Shown here piece by piece: positions 8,725-16,730 of a stretch of 64,000 nucleotides of DNA. Origin of the DNA: Pseudomonas putida (lineage in GTDB: Bacteria; Pseudomonadota; Gammaproteobacteria; Pseudomonadales; Pseudomonadaceae); contig CP047152.1 in assembly GCA_041879295.1 (NCBI GenBank), forward strand, positions 2,671,501 to 2,735,500, given 5' to 3'. A program made the position numbers and the translations under genes. Below the pieces are notes generated by a model. That model was not told the origin of the DNA. It ran no database searches and worked only from the letters and a program-made list of their open reading frames with translations. Numbering within the stretch: the stretch's first letter is position 1; every line of letters starts with the position of its first letter.

Positions 8725-10038
8725 TCAGAAGAAGGTACCGACGACCAGTTGCATGTAAGTCCCGGTATCCCGCCCACCCAGCTGCGTGCCGCCATTGGCC
8801 GCACTGCGCTCCGGCTTGTAGAACCCCACCACCGGGCTGATCAGCAGGTGGTCGTTGACCATCCATTCCACATACAGGTCCAGCTCGCGCCCGCCAAGGT
8901 TGCCCTGGTCGGTGTCCAGCGTGTCGAAGTCGAAGTACAGTGCGCCGACGGTCAGGTTGTCCCGTGGCTTGCCCTTCAGCGCTACATGGTGCACTTGACT
9001 GTTCTTGTTGAACGGCCCGGCATAGTTGGCTGCCACTTCACCCTGGAACCAGGTGCCGTAGCCCCGGCTCAGGCCATAGAACAGCGGGTCGAAGCCTTCG
9101 GAGAAGCGGCTGTAGCGGTAGGTGGCCGTAGGTGACCAGGGCAATTGGGAGAAGGTCCAGTTGCCCTCCAGGTACCAGGCATTCTCGCGCCCGCCGGTCT
9201 TGTCCTGGGTCACGTACTCGGCGGCCAACTCCAGGTCTTTGACGCCCAGGTTGCCGCGCCCGCGCAGGCTGGCGGTGTCCATGCCGTCGCGGTGTTCCAG
9301 GCCCATGATCTGCGCATAGCGCTGGTCCACGTCGAGGCCGCGGATCCAACTCAGGCCGACGGTACCGGTGTCGGTGACGTGCTCTAGGTTGGCTACCGCC
9401 AGGGAAGTGTCGGCCTGGTAGTGGTTGTCGGACTTCAACCACATCAGGTCACCGCGCCAGCCCTGGTTGCCACCCAGGCGCAGCACGGCGGTGCGGTCGA
9501 AGGCCTTGCGTGCAGCAAGGTAGTAGGCACCGCCGCGATCGAAGTTGGCCCCCAGGTCGACCTTGCCAAGGTTGACCGGGTCACCCTGGATCAGGAAACC
9601 ATCGCCCAGGGTGACAACCTGGCGGCCACCGGAAATGTCCACGCCATCTTCACCCAGCGCCGGGAACAGGTTGGCCGAGCGCCAGCCCAGGTACAAGTCT
9701 TCGATGGCGGTGCGGCGTTCGTCGCCCAAGGTCAGGCCGGCGGCGTCGCCATCGCCCCAGGTGGCGGAACTGAGCAGGCTGAAGGCCCCGTAGAGGGTGC
9801 CGCTATCGGCCAGGGTCTGGCTGCCGCTGAGGCCGTATTTTACGTAGCCTTCCTGCCAGGCGGTGCTGCCGGGTTGGTGGTTGCCGGCCTGGTTGAAGCT
9901 TTCCTCGCTATGGAAGACGCCGAACAGGGCTTCGAGGTTGGCGTTGAGGCTGGTGCCATCGTGGTTGTACAGCTCGTAGGCTTGGGTGGCGGGGGCGGTT
10001 AACAGAAGGGCCAATGTGCAGGCGAGTGTGTGCCTCAT
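8725..10038 (-). CDS. Outer-membrane beta-barrel channel of the amine dehydrogenase cluster
   Basis: 437 residues. The signal peptide MRHTLACTLALLLTAPATQA is cleaved before YELYNHDG. The remainder shows alternating short strands with aromatic belts (WYLEGNWTF, ATYRYSRF, ELDLYVEWMV) and ends in Phe (VVGTFF), the usual outer-membrane barrel C-terminus. This resembles AlgE/alginate-export-like or porin-type channels. GGAG lies 7 bases before the ATG. It lies downstream of the aldehyde dehydrogenase on the same strand, separated by a REP pair, so it is probably co-transcribed. A role in letting amines or acids through the outer membrane is inferred from location only. Confidence 0.8.
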   Translation of the reverse strand: MRHTLACTLALLLTAPATQAYELYNHDGTSLNANLEALFGVFHSEESFNQAGNHQPGSTAWQEGYVKYGLSGSQTLADSGTLYGAFSLLSSATWGDGDAAGLTLGDERRTAIEDLYLGWRSANLFPALGEDGVDISGGRQVVTLGDGFLIQGDPVNLGKVDLGANFDRGGAYYLAARKAFDRTAVLRLGGNQGWRGDLMWLKSDNHYQADTSLAVANLEHVTDTGTVGLSWIRGLDVDQRYAQIMGLEHRDGMDTASLRGRGNLGVKDLELAAEYVTQDKTGGRENAWYLEGNWTFSQLPWSPTATYRYSRFSEGFDPLFYGLSRGYGTWFQGEVAANYAGPFNKNSQVHHVALKGKPRDNLTVGALYFDFDTLDTDQGNLGGRELDLYVEWMVNDHLLISPVVGFYKPERSAANGGTQLGGRDTGTYMQLVVGTFF

Positions 10039-10052
10039 GGGTTTGCTCCATG

Positions 10053-10072
10053 GTTGTTATTGTTGTTTTTGT
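10053..10072 (-). promoter_or_regulatory. A-rich Crc/Hfq-type (CA) motif before the channel gene
   Basis: On the minus strand the 5' untranslated region reads ACAAAAACAACAATAACAAC, overlapping repeats of AAnAAnAA, ending 14 bases before the start codon and just upstream of the GGAG. This pattern is the known Hfq/Crc binding motif for catabolite repression in Pseudomonas. Confidence 0.5.
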
Positions 10073-10082
10073 ATCGCCTGTA

Positions 10083-10163
10083 CCGGCCTCTTCGCGGGTG
10101 AACCCGCTCCTACAAGGCATGTGTTATCTGATGTAGGAGCGGGTTCACCCGCGAAGAGGCCGG
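10083..10163. repeat. Convergent REP pair
   Basis: The first unit (10083-10117, plus orientation) is CCGGCCTCTTCGCGGGTGAA then CCCGCTCCTACAAGG. The second (10132-10163) is its inverted copy ending in AAGAGGCCGG. The 14-base spacer makes a long potential hairpin. It lies between the channel gene and the aldehyde dehydrogenase, both minus strand, where it could limit read-through or stabilise the upstream message. Confidence 0.92.
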
Positions 10164-10176
10164 CACAGGAAAAGGA

Positions 10177-11670
10177 TCAGAGCTTGATCAACACCGATTT
10201 CAGCTCGGTGTAATGCTCGATGGCCGCTGCGCCCATCTCGCGACCGACGCCGGACATCTTGTAGCCACCAAACGGCAGTGCTGGGTCGAGGGCGCTGTGA
10301 CAGTTGACCCACACCGAGCCGGACTTGATGCGTGGGATCATTCGGTGCACCGCGGCCAGGTCGTTGGACCAGATGCTTGCACCCAGGCCGTAGGGGTTGT
10401 CGTTGGCCATGCCGATCACTTCGTCGATGTCATCGAATGGCATCGCCACCAGCACCGGCCCGAAGATTTCTTCCTGCACCAGGCGATGACGCTGGTCCAC
10501 ATCGACAATCACCGTCGGCTTGACGAAGTAACCAGGCCCGAATCCTTCACCCCCGCAGGCGATAGTGGCGCCCAGTTCGCGGCCAAGTTCAATGTAGCCA
10601 GTGACGCGGTCCTGCTGCTTGGCTGAAATCAACGGGCCCATCTGCACCGCCGGGTCCAGCCCGTTGCCCAGCTTCATGGCATTGGCGATCCCGGCGATGT
10701 CGGCCACCACGTTGTCGAAGTGCTTGCGGTGCACATACAGTCGCGAGCCTGCGCAGCACACCTGGCCCTGGTTGAAGAAGATCGCCGTGGCCGCACCGGC
10801 TGCGGCTTCCTGCAGGTTGGCATCAGGCATGACGATGGTCGGCGACTTGCCGCCCAGCTCCAGGGTGACGCGGGTCATGTTATCCATGGCCGCCTTGCCG
10901 ATCAGCTTGCCGACCTCGGTGGAGCCGGTGAAGGTCAGTTTGTCTACGCCGGGGTGGCGGCTGAGCGCGGCGCCGGCGTTCAGGCCAGTACCGGTAACCA
11001 CGTTGAACACGCCGGCCGGGTAGCCGGCCTCGTCGACCAGTTCGGCCAGCTTGAGCACGCTCAGTGGGGTTTCATCGGCAGGCTTGAGCACCACGGTGCA
11101 GCCGGTGGCCAGTGCCGGGCCGAGCTTCCAGCAAGCCAGCAGCAGCGGGAAGTTCCAGGCGACGATGGCGCCAACCACGCCCACTGCCTCGCGGCGTACG
11201 AAGCCGTGGAACTGGTCGTTGGGCATCAACGGCATGGAGGCTTCGACGGTGCTACCCTCGATCTTGGTGGCCCAGCCCGCCATATAGCGCAGAAAGTCGA
11301 TGGCCAGTTGCACGTCCATCACCTGGGCCACGGCGGCGCTCTTGCCATTGTTCAGGCATTCCAGTTCGGCCAGCTGACGCGCATCGCGCTCCATCAGGTC
11401 GGCCAGGCGCCACAGCAGGTTCTGCCGCTCGCGTGGGCGCATGCGGCTCCAGGGCGAGTCGTCGAAGGCCTGGCGCGCAGCGCGCACGGCGCGGTCGACA
11501 TCTTCGGCCTCGGCGGCCGGCACTTCACCCAGCACCTCGCCGGTGGCCGGGTTGCGGAACGACAGGGTTCGACCGCTGGCGGCGTCCTGCCAGTCGGCAC
11601 CGATGCGCATCTTCAGCTTGCGTTCGAGAAAGGCGCGGGTGGCAGGCAGGATGGGCAGTTCGGAAAGCAT
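10177..11670 (-). CDS. NAD(P)-dependent aldehyde dehydrogenase (PeaE-like, amine-derived aldehydes)
   Basis: 497 residues from ATG 11670 (AAGAGG upstream). The open frame continues further but without homology-like sequence. Classical ALDH features: WNFPLLLACWKLGPAL, nucleotide-binding FTGSTEVGKLIG, general-base Glu in VTLELGGKSP, catalytic Cys in FFNQGQVCCAGSR, and EEIFGPVL. Cytoplasmic. It is divergent from qhnA and has its own sigma-54-type promoter, so it most likely oxidises the aldehyde released by the amine dehydrogenase (for example phenylacetaldehyde, as for peaE in P. putida U) to the acid. The substrate is inferred from context. Confidence 0.92.
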   Translation of the reverse strand: MLSELPILPATRAFLERKLKMRIGADWQDAASGRTLSFRNPATGEVLGEVPAAEAEDVDRAVRAARQAFDDSPWSRMRPRERQNLLWRLADLMERDARQLAELECLNNGKSAAVAQVMDVQLAIDFLRYMAGWATKIEGSTVEASMPLMPNDQFHGFVRREAVGVVGAIVAWNFPLLLACWKLGPALATGCTVVLKPADETPLSVLKLAELVDEAGYPAGVFNVVTGTGLNAGAALSRHPGVDKLTFTGSTEVGKLIGKAAMDNMTRVTLELGGKSPTIVMPDANLQEAAAGAATAIFFNQGQVCCAGSRLYVHRKHFDNVVADIAGIANAMKLGNGLDPAVQMGPLISAKQQDRVTGYIELGRELGATIACGGEGFGPGYFVKPTVIVDVDQRHRLVQEEIFGPVLVAMPFDDIDEVIGMANDNPYGLGASIWSNDLAAVHRMIPRIKSGSVWVNCHSALDPALPFGGYKMSGVGREMGAAAIEHYTELKSVLIKL

Positions 11671-11709
11671 GGGGCTGTGCCTCTTGTCATTGGATGTGAC
11701 GGGCACTGG

Positions 11710-11725
11710 CGCAATGGCCGTGCCA
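11710..11725 (-). promoter_or_regulatory. Sigma-54 (-24/-12) promoter of the aldehyde dehydrogenase gene
   Basis: Read on the minus strand: TGGCACGGCCATTGCG, matching the consensus TGGCACG-N4-TTGCW at all but the last base. It lies 39 bases before the start codon at 11670, which puts transcription start near 11699. This fits activation by the enhancer-binding regulator at 3090. Confidence 0.8.
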
Positions 11726-11811
11726 ACGTGGGCAGATGGCCGCAAAGCGTTGTGGGCGTTGGGTTTTGCCTGAGCGCAAGGTCGCGATTGCCGGGTTGCG
11801 CTGTTGCACAT

Positions 11812-11883
11812 TGAGACGGTGTGAGACGGTGGTGAAACAGTGGCTGTTCGGCGTCTTCGCGGGCCCTGTCTCAACATGAAACA
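11812..11883. promoter_or_regulatory. Candidate upstream activating sites for the enhancer-binding protein
   Basis: A tandem TGAGACGGT (11812-11820 and 11822-11830), a TGAAACA (11833-11839) and an inverted repeat TGTCTCA-aca-TGAAACA (11867-11883) lie between the two divergent sigma-54 promoters. The inverted repeat is about 100 bases from the qhnA -24 element and about 140 from the other, normal distances for enhancer sites. Assignment to the regulator at 3090 is inference. Confidence 0.45.
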
Positions 11884-11981
11884 CCCTGTCGCGAAATGGC
11901 ACGCTGCAAATGGCCAACTTGGCTGCTGGCCAAACCTCGAAAACCGCTTAAAAGGTTGAAAGGAAACGCTTTTACCGCAAC

Positions 11982-11997
11982 TGGCACAGTTCCTGTA
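11982..11997 (+). promoter_or_regulatory. Sigma-54-like promoter of the qhnA operon
   Basis: TGGCAC at 11982-11987 and CTGTA at 11993-11997, with the GG and GT doublets at the spacing of the -24/-12 consensus. The -24 half is perfect and the -12 half has two mismatches (TTGCA to CTGTA). It lies about 75 bases before the qhnA start. Confidence 0.6.
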
Positions 11998-12046
11998 TCA
12001 CAACCGTCACATGCACACCTGCTGTACCAAAGCGTGCGAAAACGAT

Positions 12047-12066
12047 AAGAACAACAACCGTGGAGG
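12047..12066 (+). promoter_or_regulatory. Crc/Hfq-type A-rich motif adjacent to the qhnA ribosome-binding site
   Basis: AAGAACAACAAC (12047-12058) immediately precedes the ribosome-binding site GGAGG (12062-12066), which sets the TTG start at 12074. Hfq bound here would cover translation initiation. Confidence 0.5.
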
Positions 12067-12073
12067 TCTGACC

Positions 12074-13639
12074 TTGAAGACGACTCGACTCCGGCGGCAT
12101 GCGGGCAAACTGGCGCTGGTCGCCGCCGCGCTGCTGAGCACCCAGGCCATGGCGGCCGAGCAGGGCCCGAGCCTGTTGCAGAACAAGTGCATGGGGTGCC
12201 ATATCCCCGAAGGCAACGACACCTATAGCCGCATCAGCCACCAGCGCAAGACGCCGGAAGGCTGGCTGATGAGCATCGCCCGCATGCAGGTGATGCATGG
12301 CCTCCAGATCAGCGACGACGACCGTCGCACGCTGGTCAAATACCTGGCCGACAAGCAGGGCCTGGCGCCTAGCGAAACCGATGGCGTGCGTTACGCCATG
12401 GAGCGCCGGCTCAATACCGTCGAGCACTTCGACACCCAGCTCAGCGAGACCTGTGGCCGTTGCCACTCGGGTGCTCGTGTTGCCTTGCAACGGCGTCCGG
12501 CCAAGGAGTGGGAACACTTGGTCAACTTCCACCTTGGCCAATGGCCGTCCCTTGAATACCAGGCCCAGGCGCGTGACCGCGACTGGCTGCCGATCGCCCT
12601 GCAGCAAGTGGTGCCGGACCTTGCCAAGCGTTACCCGATGGAAAGCACCGCCTGGGCCGAATGGCAGAAGGCCAAACCCAAGGCGGACGTACTGCCGGGG
12701 CAGTGGGCATTCAGCGGCCATATGCTGGCCAAGGGCGATGTACGTGGGGTGATGAGCGTCACGGCCGGAGAGGGCGATACCTTCAAGGTCGAGGTCAAGG
12801 GTGCTTACGCCGACGGTACACCGTTCAACGGCAGCGGCTCGGCCATCCTGTACAACGGTTATGAATGGCGCGGCAATGTGAAGGTTGGCGATACCAACCT
12901 GCGTCAGGTGTTCGCTGCGCTGGATGGCGAAATGAAAGGCCGTATGTTCGAAGCCGATCACGATGAGCGCGGCCTGGACTTCAGCGCCGTGAAGGAAGGC
13001 AAGGCGCAGTTGCTGGCGGTGCAACCGGCGTTCATCAAGGCCGGCGGCGAAAGCGAAATTACCCTGGTTGGCAGCGGCCTGTCTGGCAAGCCGGACCTGG
13101 GCGCCGGGGTGGAAGTGACCGAAGTGCTGGAGCAGACCCCGACCTTGGTAAGGGTCAAGGCCCGCGCCGCGGCCGATGCCAGGCCAGGCCTGCGCGAGGT
13201 GGCGGTAGGTGCGCTCAAGGGCGTGAACCTGGCGGTTTACGACAAAGTCGACGAAGTGAAGGTCGTGCCGGCGTTCTCCATCGCGCGCATTGGCGAGAAC
13301 GGCGCCTCCGTGCCGAAAGTGCAGGGGCGTTTCGAGGCTGAAGCCTGGGGCAAGGATGCCGATGGCCAGCCATTGCGTATCGGTTACCTGCCGGCAAGTT
13401 GGAAGGTCGAGCCGTTCAACGAGCGTGCTGTCGAGGATGAAGACGTCAAGTTCGCCGGGCAGATGCAGGCCGATGGCGTGTTCGTGCCAGGCGGCGCCGG
13501 GCCCAACCCGGAGCGCAAGATGATGACCAACAACGCCGGTAACCTCAAGGTCATCGCCACGCTGGCCGACGGTGGCCAGACCGGCGAAGGGCACATGATC
13601 GTCACCGTACAGCGCTGGAACAACCCGCCGCTGCCATAA
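12074..13639 (+). CDS. qhnA: Quinohemoprotein amine dehydrogenase alpha subunit (diheme)
   Basis: 521 residues from TTG 12074, chosen because GGAGG lies 7 bases upstream and a signal peptide (RRHAGKLALVAAALLSTQAMA) follows directly. The mature periplasmic protein has two c-type heme sites, CMGCH (39-43) and CGRCH (127-131), then beta-rich domains with Ig-like repeats (PAFIKAGGESEITLVGSGL) typical of the ~60 kDa alpha subunit. The hemes carry electrons from the quinone cofactor on the gamma subunit to a periplasmic acceptor such as azurin or a cytochrome. It is the first gene of qhnA-qhnD-qhnC-qhnB. In P. putida U the gene is called peaA. Confidence 0.95.
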   Translation: MKTTRLRRHAGKLALVAAALLSTQAMAAEQGPSLLQNKCMGCHIPEGNDTYSRISHQRKTPEGWLMSIARMQVMHGLQISDDDRRTLVKYLADKQGLAPSETDGVRYAMERRLNTVEHFDTQLSETCGRCHSGARVALQRRPAKEWEHLVNFHLGQWPSLEYQAQARDRDWLPIALQQVVPDLAKRYPMESTAWAEWQKAKPKADVLPGQWAFSGHMLAKGDVRGVMSVTAGEGDTFKVEVKGAYADGTPFNGSGSAILYNGYEWRGNVKVGDTNLRQVFAALDGEMKGRMFEADHDERGLDFSAVKEGKAQLLAVQPAFIKAGGESEITLVGSGLSGKPDLGAGVEVTEVLEQTPTLVRVKARAAADARPGLREVAVGALKGVNLAVYDKVDEVKVVPAFSIARIGENGASVPKVQGRFEAEAWGKDADGQPLRIGYLPASWKVEPFNERAVEDEDVKFAGQMQADGVFVPGGAGPNPERKMMTNNAGNLKVIATLADGGQTGEGHMIVTVQRWNNPPLP

Positions 13640-13687
13640 CGGCAGGCTGCAACGGTTTTCCAACGGATCGATTATCGGGAGGTCGCC

Positions 13688-15118
13688 ATGGGCGTACTAC
13701 TGAACCTGGTCGAACGCAACCTGCACGAAGTACAGGTTGATGCCGACCGCATGCTGTTCCACATCCCCAGCAGTTCGCTGTTCACCGCTGATGCGGTGAC
13801 CGGCGGCATCATCGACACCTTGCGCCAGCAAGGCTGCTCGGCCGAGGAGCTGATGCAGCGCCTTGGCCAGCAGTTTGCCGGAGACGATATCCAGGACACC
13901 CTGCGCGAGCTGATCGCGCTGGAGCTGGTCAGCGACGGCTCGCCGCTGACCCCGGAAATCGCCCTCAGGCAGGTCGAGCGCACCGCGCTGAACACCGTGG
14001 TGCTCAACGTCAACACCGGCTGCAACCTCAGCTGCACCTATTGCTACAAGGAAGACCTGGACAAGCCTTCCGCCGGCAAAAAGATGAGCACCGCCACCGC
14101 CGAAGCCTCGGTGGAGATGCTGCTCAAGGAATCACCTGACGAGCAGCGCTACAGCGTGGTGTTCTTCGGTGGCGAACCGCTGTCCAACCGGCCGTTGATC
14201 GAGCACATGGTGGCTTACTGCGAGCGGCGATTCGCCGAGGCAGGCAAGCAGGTGGAATTCATCATGACCACCAACGCTACCTTGCTGACCGAAGAAATCA
14301 TCGATTGGCTCAACGCCCACCGCTTTGGCCTGTCGATCAGCATCGATGGCCCCAAGACCGTGCACGACCGCAACCGTATTACCGTGGGCGGGCAGGGCAC
14401 CTATGACGTGGTGCGGCGCAAGGCCGACCTGCTGCTGTCGCGCTACACCAGCCGGCCGGTGGGGGCGCGGGTTACGCTGACCCGTGGCATTACCGACGTT
14501 GAAACCATCTGGAACCACCTGTTCAACGAAATGGGATTCGCCGAGGTTGGCTTTGCCCCGGTTACCTCCGGCGACATGGCCGACTTCAACCTGACTGGCG
14601 AAGAGCTGGTGCAGGTCTTCGCCAACATGAAGGCACTCGGCCGGCGCTACCTGGAGGCGGCACTGGAGCACCGCAACATCGGCTTCTCCAACCTGCACCA
14701 GTTGATCACCGACATCCACGAAGGCCACAAGAAGGCCCTGCCGTGTGGCGCCGGGTTGAAGATGCTGGCGGTGGACCACGAAGGTGAGCTGAACCTGTGC
14801 CACCGCTTCACCGGCTCCAGCCTGCCCACCTTCGGTAACGTGCACCAGGGCGTGAAGCAGGCGCAGCTCAACGACTTCCTGTCGCAGCGCCTGGACCGCA
14901 GCAACACCGGCTGTGAAAGCTGCCGTATTCGCAACCTGTGCTCCGGCGGCTGCTACCACGAAAGCTATGCGCGCTACGGCGACCCGCAGCACCCGACTTA
15001 CCACTACTGCGAACTGATGCGCGACTGGGTGGACTTCGGCATTGAAGTCTACAGCCGCATCATGGCCGTCAACCCGGCCTTCATCGATCGCTACATCACC
15101 CCGCGGAAGGCGCATTGA
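13688..15118 (+). CDS. qhnD: QhnD: radical SAM/SPASM enzyme forming the thioether crosslinks of QhnC
   Basis: 476 residues. The radical SAM cluster motif is CNLSCTYC (Cys112, 116, 119). The C-terminal SPASM region supplies further cysteines ([37 protein letters not shown]) for auxiliary FeS clusters. In Paracoccus, QhnD makes the Cys-to-Asp/Glu methylene thioethers within the leader-bearing QhnC precursor. GGGAGG sits 5 bases before the ATG. The stop is followed one base later by the qhnC start, suiting co-translation of enzyme and substrate. An N-terminal peptide-binding domain (about 1-95) precedes the barrel. Confidence 0.95.
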   Translation: MGVLLNLVERNLHEVQVDADRMLFHIPSSSLFTADAVTGGIIDTLRQQGCSAEELMQRLGQQFAGDDIQDTLRELIALELVSDGSPLTPEIALRQVERTALNTVVLNVNTGCNLSCTYCYKEDLDKPSAGKKMSTATAEASVEMLLKESPDEQRYSVVFFGGEPLSNRPLIEHMVAYCERRFAEAGKQVEFIMTTNATLLTEEIIDWLNAHRFGLSISIDGPKTVHDRNRITVGGQGTYDVVRRKADLLLSRYTSRPVGARVTLTRGITDVETIWNHLFNEMGFAEVGFAPVTSGDMADFNLTGEELVQVFANMKALGRRYLEAALEHRNIGFSNLHQLITDIHEGHKKALPCGAGLKMLAVDHEGELNLCHRFTGSSLPTFGNVHQGVKQAQLNDFLSQRLDRSNTGCESCRIRNLCSGGCYHESYARYGDPQHPTYHYCELMRDWVDFGIEVYSRIMAVNPAFIDRYITPRKAH

Positions 15119-15119
15119 C

Positions 15120-15443
15120 ATGAAGCACTTGAAGCCCCTGAACAACAAGGCGCGCATCCTGGAGCAGGCCGCCGCCGAAGACCGTGTCGAAGAAGTGATG
15201 GCAATGAGCGCGGTGGCAGGCTGCACGGCCACTACCGACCCGGGCTGGGAGGTGGACGCCTTTGGCGGCGTGAGCTCGCTGTGCCAGCCGATGGAGGCTG
15301 ACCTTTATGGTTGTTCCGACCCTTGCTGGTGGCCGGCCCAGGTGCCGGACATGATGAGCACCTACCAGGACTGGAACGCCCAGGCGACCAACTCGGCAGA
15401 GGACTGGCGCAACCTCGGCACCGTGTTCCCGAAAGACAAGTGA
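15120..15443 (+). CDS. qhnC: Quinohemoprotein amine dehydrogenase gamma subunit precursor (CTQ-bearing)
   Basis: 107 residues: a 28-residue leader ([16 protein letters not shown]... to MA) and a 79-residue mature chain starting MSAVAGC. In mature numbering the residues match the known P. putida crosslink map: Cys7-Glu16, Cys27-Asp33 and Cys41-Asp49 thioethers, and Cys37-Trp43 forming cysteine tryptophylquinone ([12 protein letters not shown]). No Sec or Tat signal is present, consistent with modification in the cytoplasm and export by a dedicated ABC system. The ATG is one base after the qhnD stop. This is the catalytic subunit that reacts with primary amines. Confidence 0.97.
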   Translation: MKHLKPLNNKARILEQAAAEDRVEEVMAMSAVAGCTATTDPGWEVDAFGGVSSLCQPMEADLYGCSDPCWWPAQVPDMMSTYQDWNAQATNSAEDWRNLGTVFPKDK

Positions 15444-15474
15444 CGGCCCAACAAGAATGACAAGGGGAAACCGC

Positions 15475-16596
15475 ATGAAAGCTGGACGCTGCGCGCCATT
15501 GGCGCTCACCATCGCCGCCATGGCTTGCGCCGGGCTGGCACAGGCCGACGATACTGGCCCGGCACTGAAGGCTGGCCACGAATACATGATCGTGACCAAC
15601 TACCCAAACAACCTGCATGTGGTCGATGTGGCCAGTGACACGGTCTTCAAAAGCTGCCGGATGCCCGACAAGTTCGGCCCTGGCACCGCAATGATGGCGC
15701 CGGACAACCGCACCGCCTACGTGCTCAACAACCATTACGGCGACATCTACGGCATTGACCTGGACACCTGCAAGAACACCTTCCACGCCAACCTGTCCAG
15801 CGTAGCCGGTGAAGTTGGCCGGTCGATATACTCGTTCGCCATCAGCCCCGATGGCAAAGAGGTGTACGCCACGGTCAACCCGACCCAGATGCTGAACGAC
15901 CATTACGTGGTCAAACCACCGCGGCTGGAGGTGTTCAGCACCGCTGATGGCCTTCAGGCCAAGCCCGTACGCACCTTCCCGATGCCGCGCCAGGTGTATC
16001 TGATGCGCGCCTCCGACGATGGCAGCCTGTACGTTGCCGGGCCGGATATTTACAAGATGGACGTGAAGACCGGCAAATACACGGTGGCCCTGCCGTTGCG
16101 CAACTGGAACCGCAAAGGTTACAGCGCCCCGGATGTGCTGTACTTCTGGCCGCACCAGAGCCCGCGCCATGAGTTCACCATGCTGTACACCATTGCCAAG
16201 TTCAAGGATGACAAGCAGGACCCGGCCACCGCCGAACCGCTGTATGGCTACCTGAGCATCGACCTTAAGACCGGTAAGACCCACACCCAGGAGTTCGCCG
16301 ACCTGACCGAGCTGTACTTCACCGGCCTGCGCTCGCCCAAGGACCCGAACCAGATCTACGGCGTGCTCAACCGCCTGGCCAAGTACGACATCAAACAGCG
16401 CAAGCTGATCAAGGCGGCTAATCTGGAGCACACCTACTACTGCGTGACGTTCGACAAGAAGGGCGACAAGCTTTACCTGGGTGGCACCTTCAATGACCTG
16501 GCGGTGTTCAACCCGGATACGCTGGAAAAGGTGAAGAACATCAAGCTGCCGGGTGGTGACATGTCTACCACGACGCCGCAGGTGTTCGTTCGCTAA
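15475..16596 (+). CDS. qhnB: Quinohemoprotein amine dehydrogenase beta subunit (beta-propeller)
   Basis: 373 residues from ATG 15475 (AAGGGG upstream; an upstream in-frame ATG at 15457 lacks one). Signal peptide RCAPLALTIAAMACAGLAQA. The mature protein shows repeated propeller blades (NNLHVVDVASDTV, NRTAYVLNNHYGDIYGIDL, GDKLYLGGTFNDLAVF), as in the seven-bladed beta subunit. An AACAAGAA (15450-15457) before the start resembles a Crc/Hfq motif. It is the last gene of the operon and is followed by a REP pair. It is the peaD equivalent. Confidence 0.94.
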   Translation: MKAGRCAPLALTIAAMACAGLAQADDTGPALKAGHEYMIVTNYPNNLHVVDVASDTVFKSCRMPDKFGPGTAMMAPDNRTAYVLNNHYGDIYGIDLDTCKNTFHANLSSVAGEVGRSIYSFAISPDGKEVYATVNPTQMLNDHYVVKPPRLEVFSTADGLQAKPVRTFPMPRQVYLMRASDDGSLYVAGPDIYKMDVKTGKYTVALPLRNWNRKGYSAPDVLYFWPHQSPRHEFTMLYTIAKFKDDKQDPATAEPLYGYLSIDLKTGKTHTQEFADLTELYFTGLRSPKDPNQIYGVLNRLAKYDIKQRKLIKAANLEHTYYCVTFDKKGDKLYLGGTFNDLAVFNPDTLEKVKNIKLPGGDMSTTTPQVFVR

Positions 16597-16605
16597 AACG
16601 GTGTG

Positions 16606-16695
16606 TGCTTCTTCGCGGGTAAACCTACAAAGGACGGCGCCACATTTGAGGCCGGTGCAGCTTTTTGTAGGAGCGGGTTCACCCGCGAAGAAGCC
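16606..16695. repeat. REP pair, one unit degenerate
   Basis: The left unit (16606-16633) has CTTCTTCGCGGGTAAACC but has lost the CGCTCC segment before TACAAAGG. The right unit (16666-16695) is complete and inverted: TGTAGGAGCGGGTTCACCCG then CGAAGAAGCC. It follows the last qhn gene. Confidence 0.85.
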
Positions 16696-16709
16696 AGCAC
16701 AGAAAACAC

Positions 16710-16725
16710 AAGAACAACAAGAGAA
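16710..16725 (+). promoter_or_regulatory. A-rich Crc/Hfq-type motif before the acyl-CoA synthetase
   Basis: AAGAACAACAAGAGAA ends five bases before the ATG at 16731 and overlaps the only plausible ribosome-binding site (AAGAGA). It matches AAnAAnAA and resembles the motifs before qhnA and the channel gene. Confidence 0.5.
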
Positions 16726-16730
16726 CGCCC

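Noticed and set aside
11851..11866. Possible REP fragment (GTCTTCGCGGGCCC) between the aldehyde dehydrogenase and qhnA
   Set aside because: Only eight bases match the REP core and the palindrome is missing.
11671..11877. N-terminal extension of the aldehyde dehydrogenase
   Set aside because: The extra 69 codons are low-complexity, run over the sigma-54 promoter, and lack similarity to ALDH starts.
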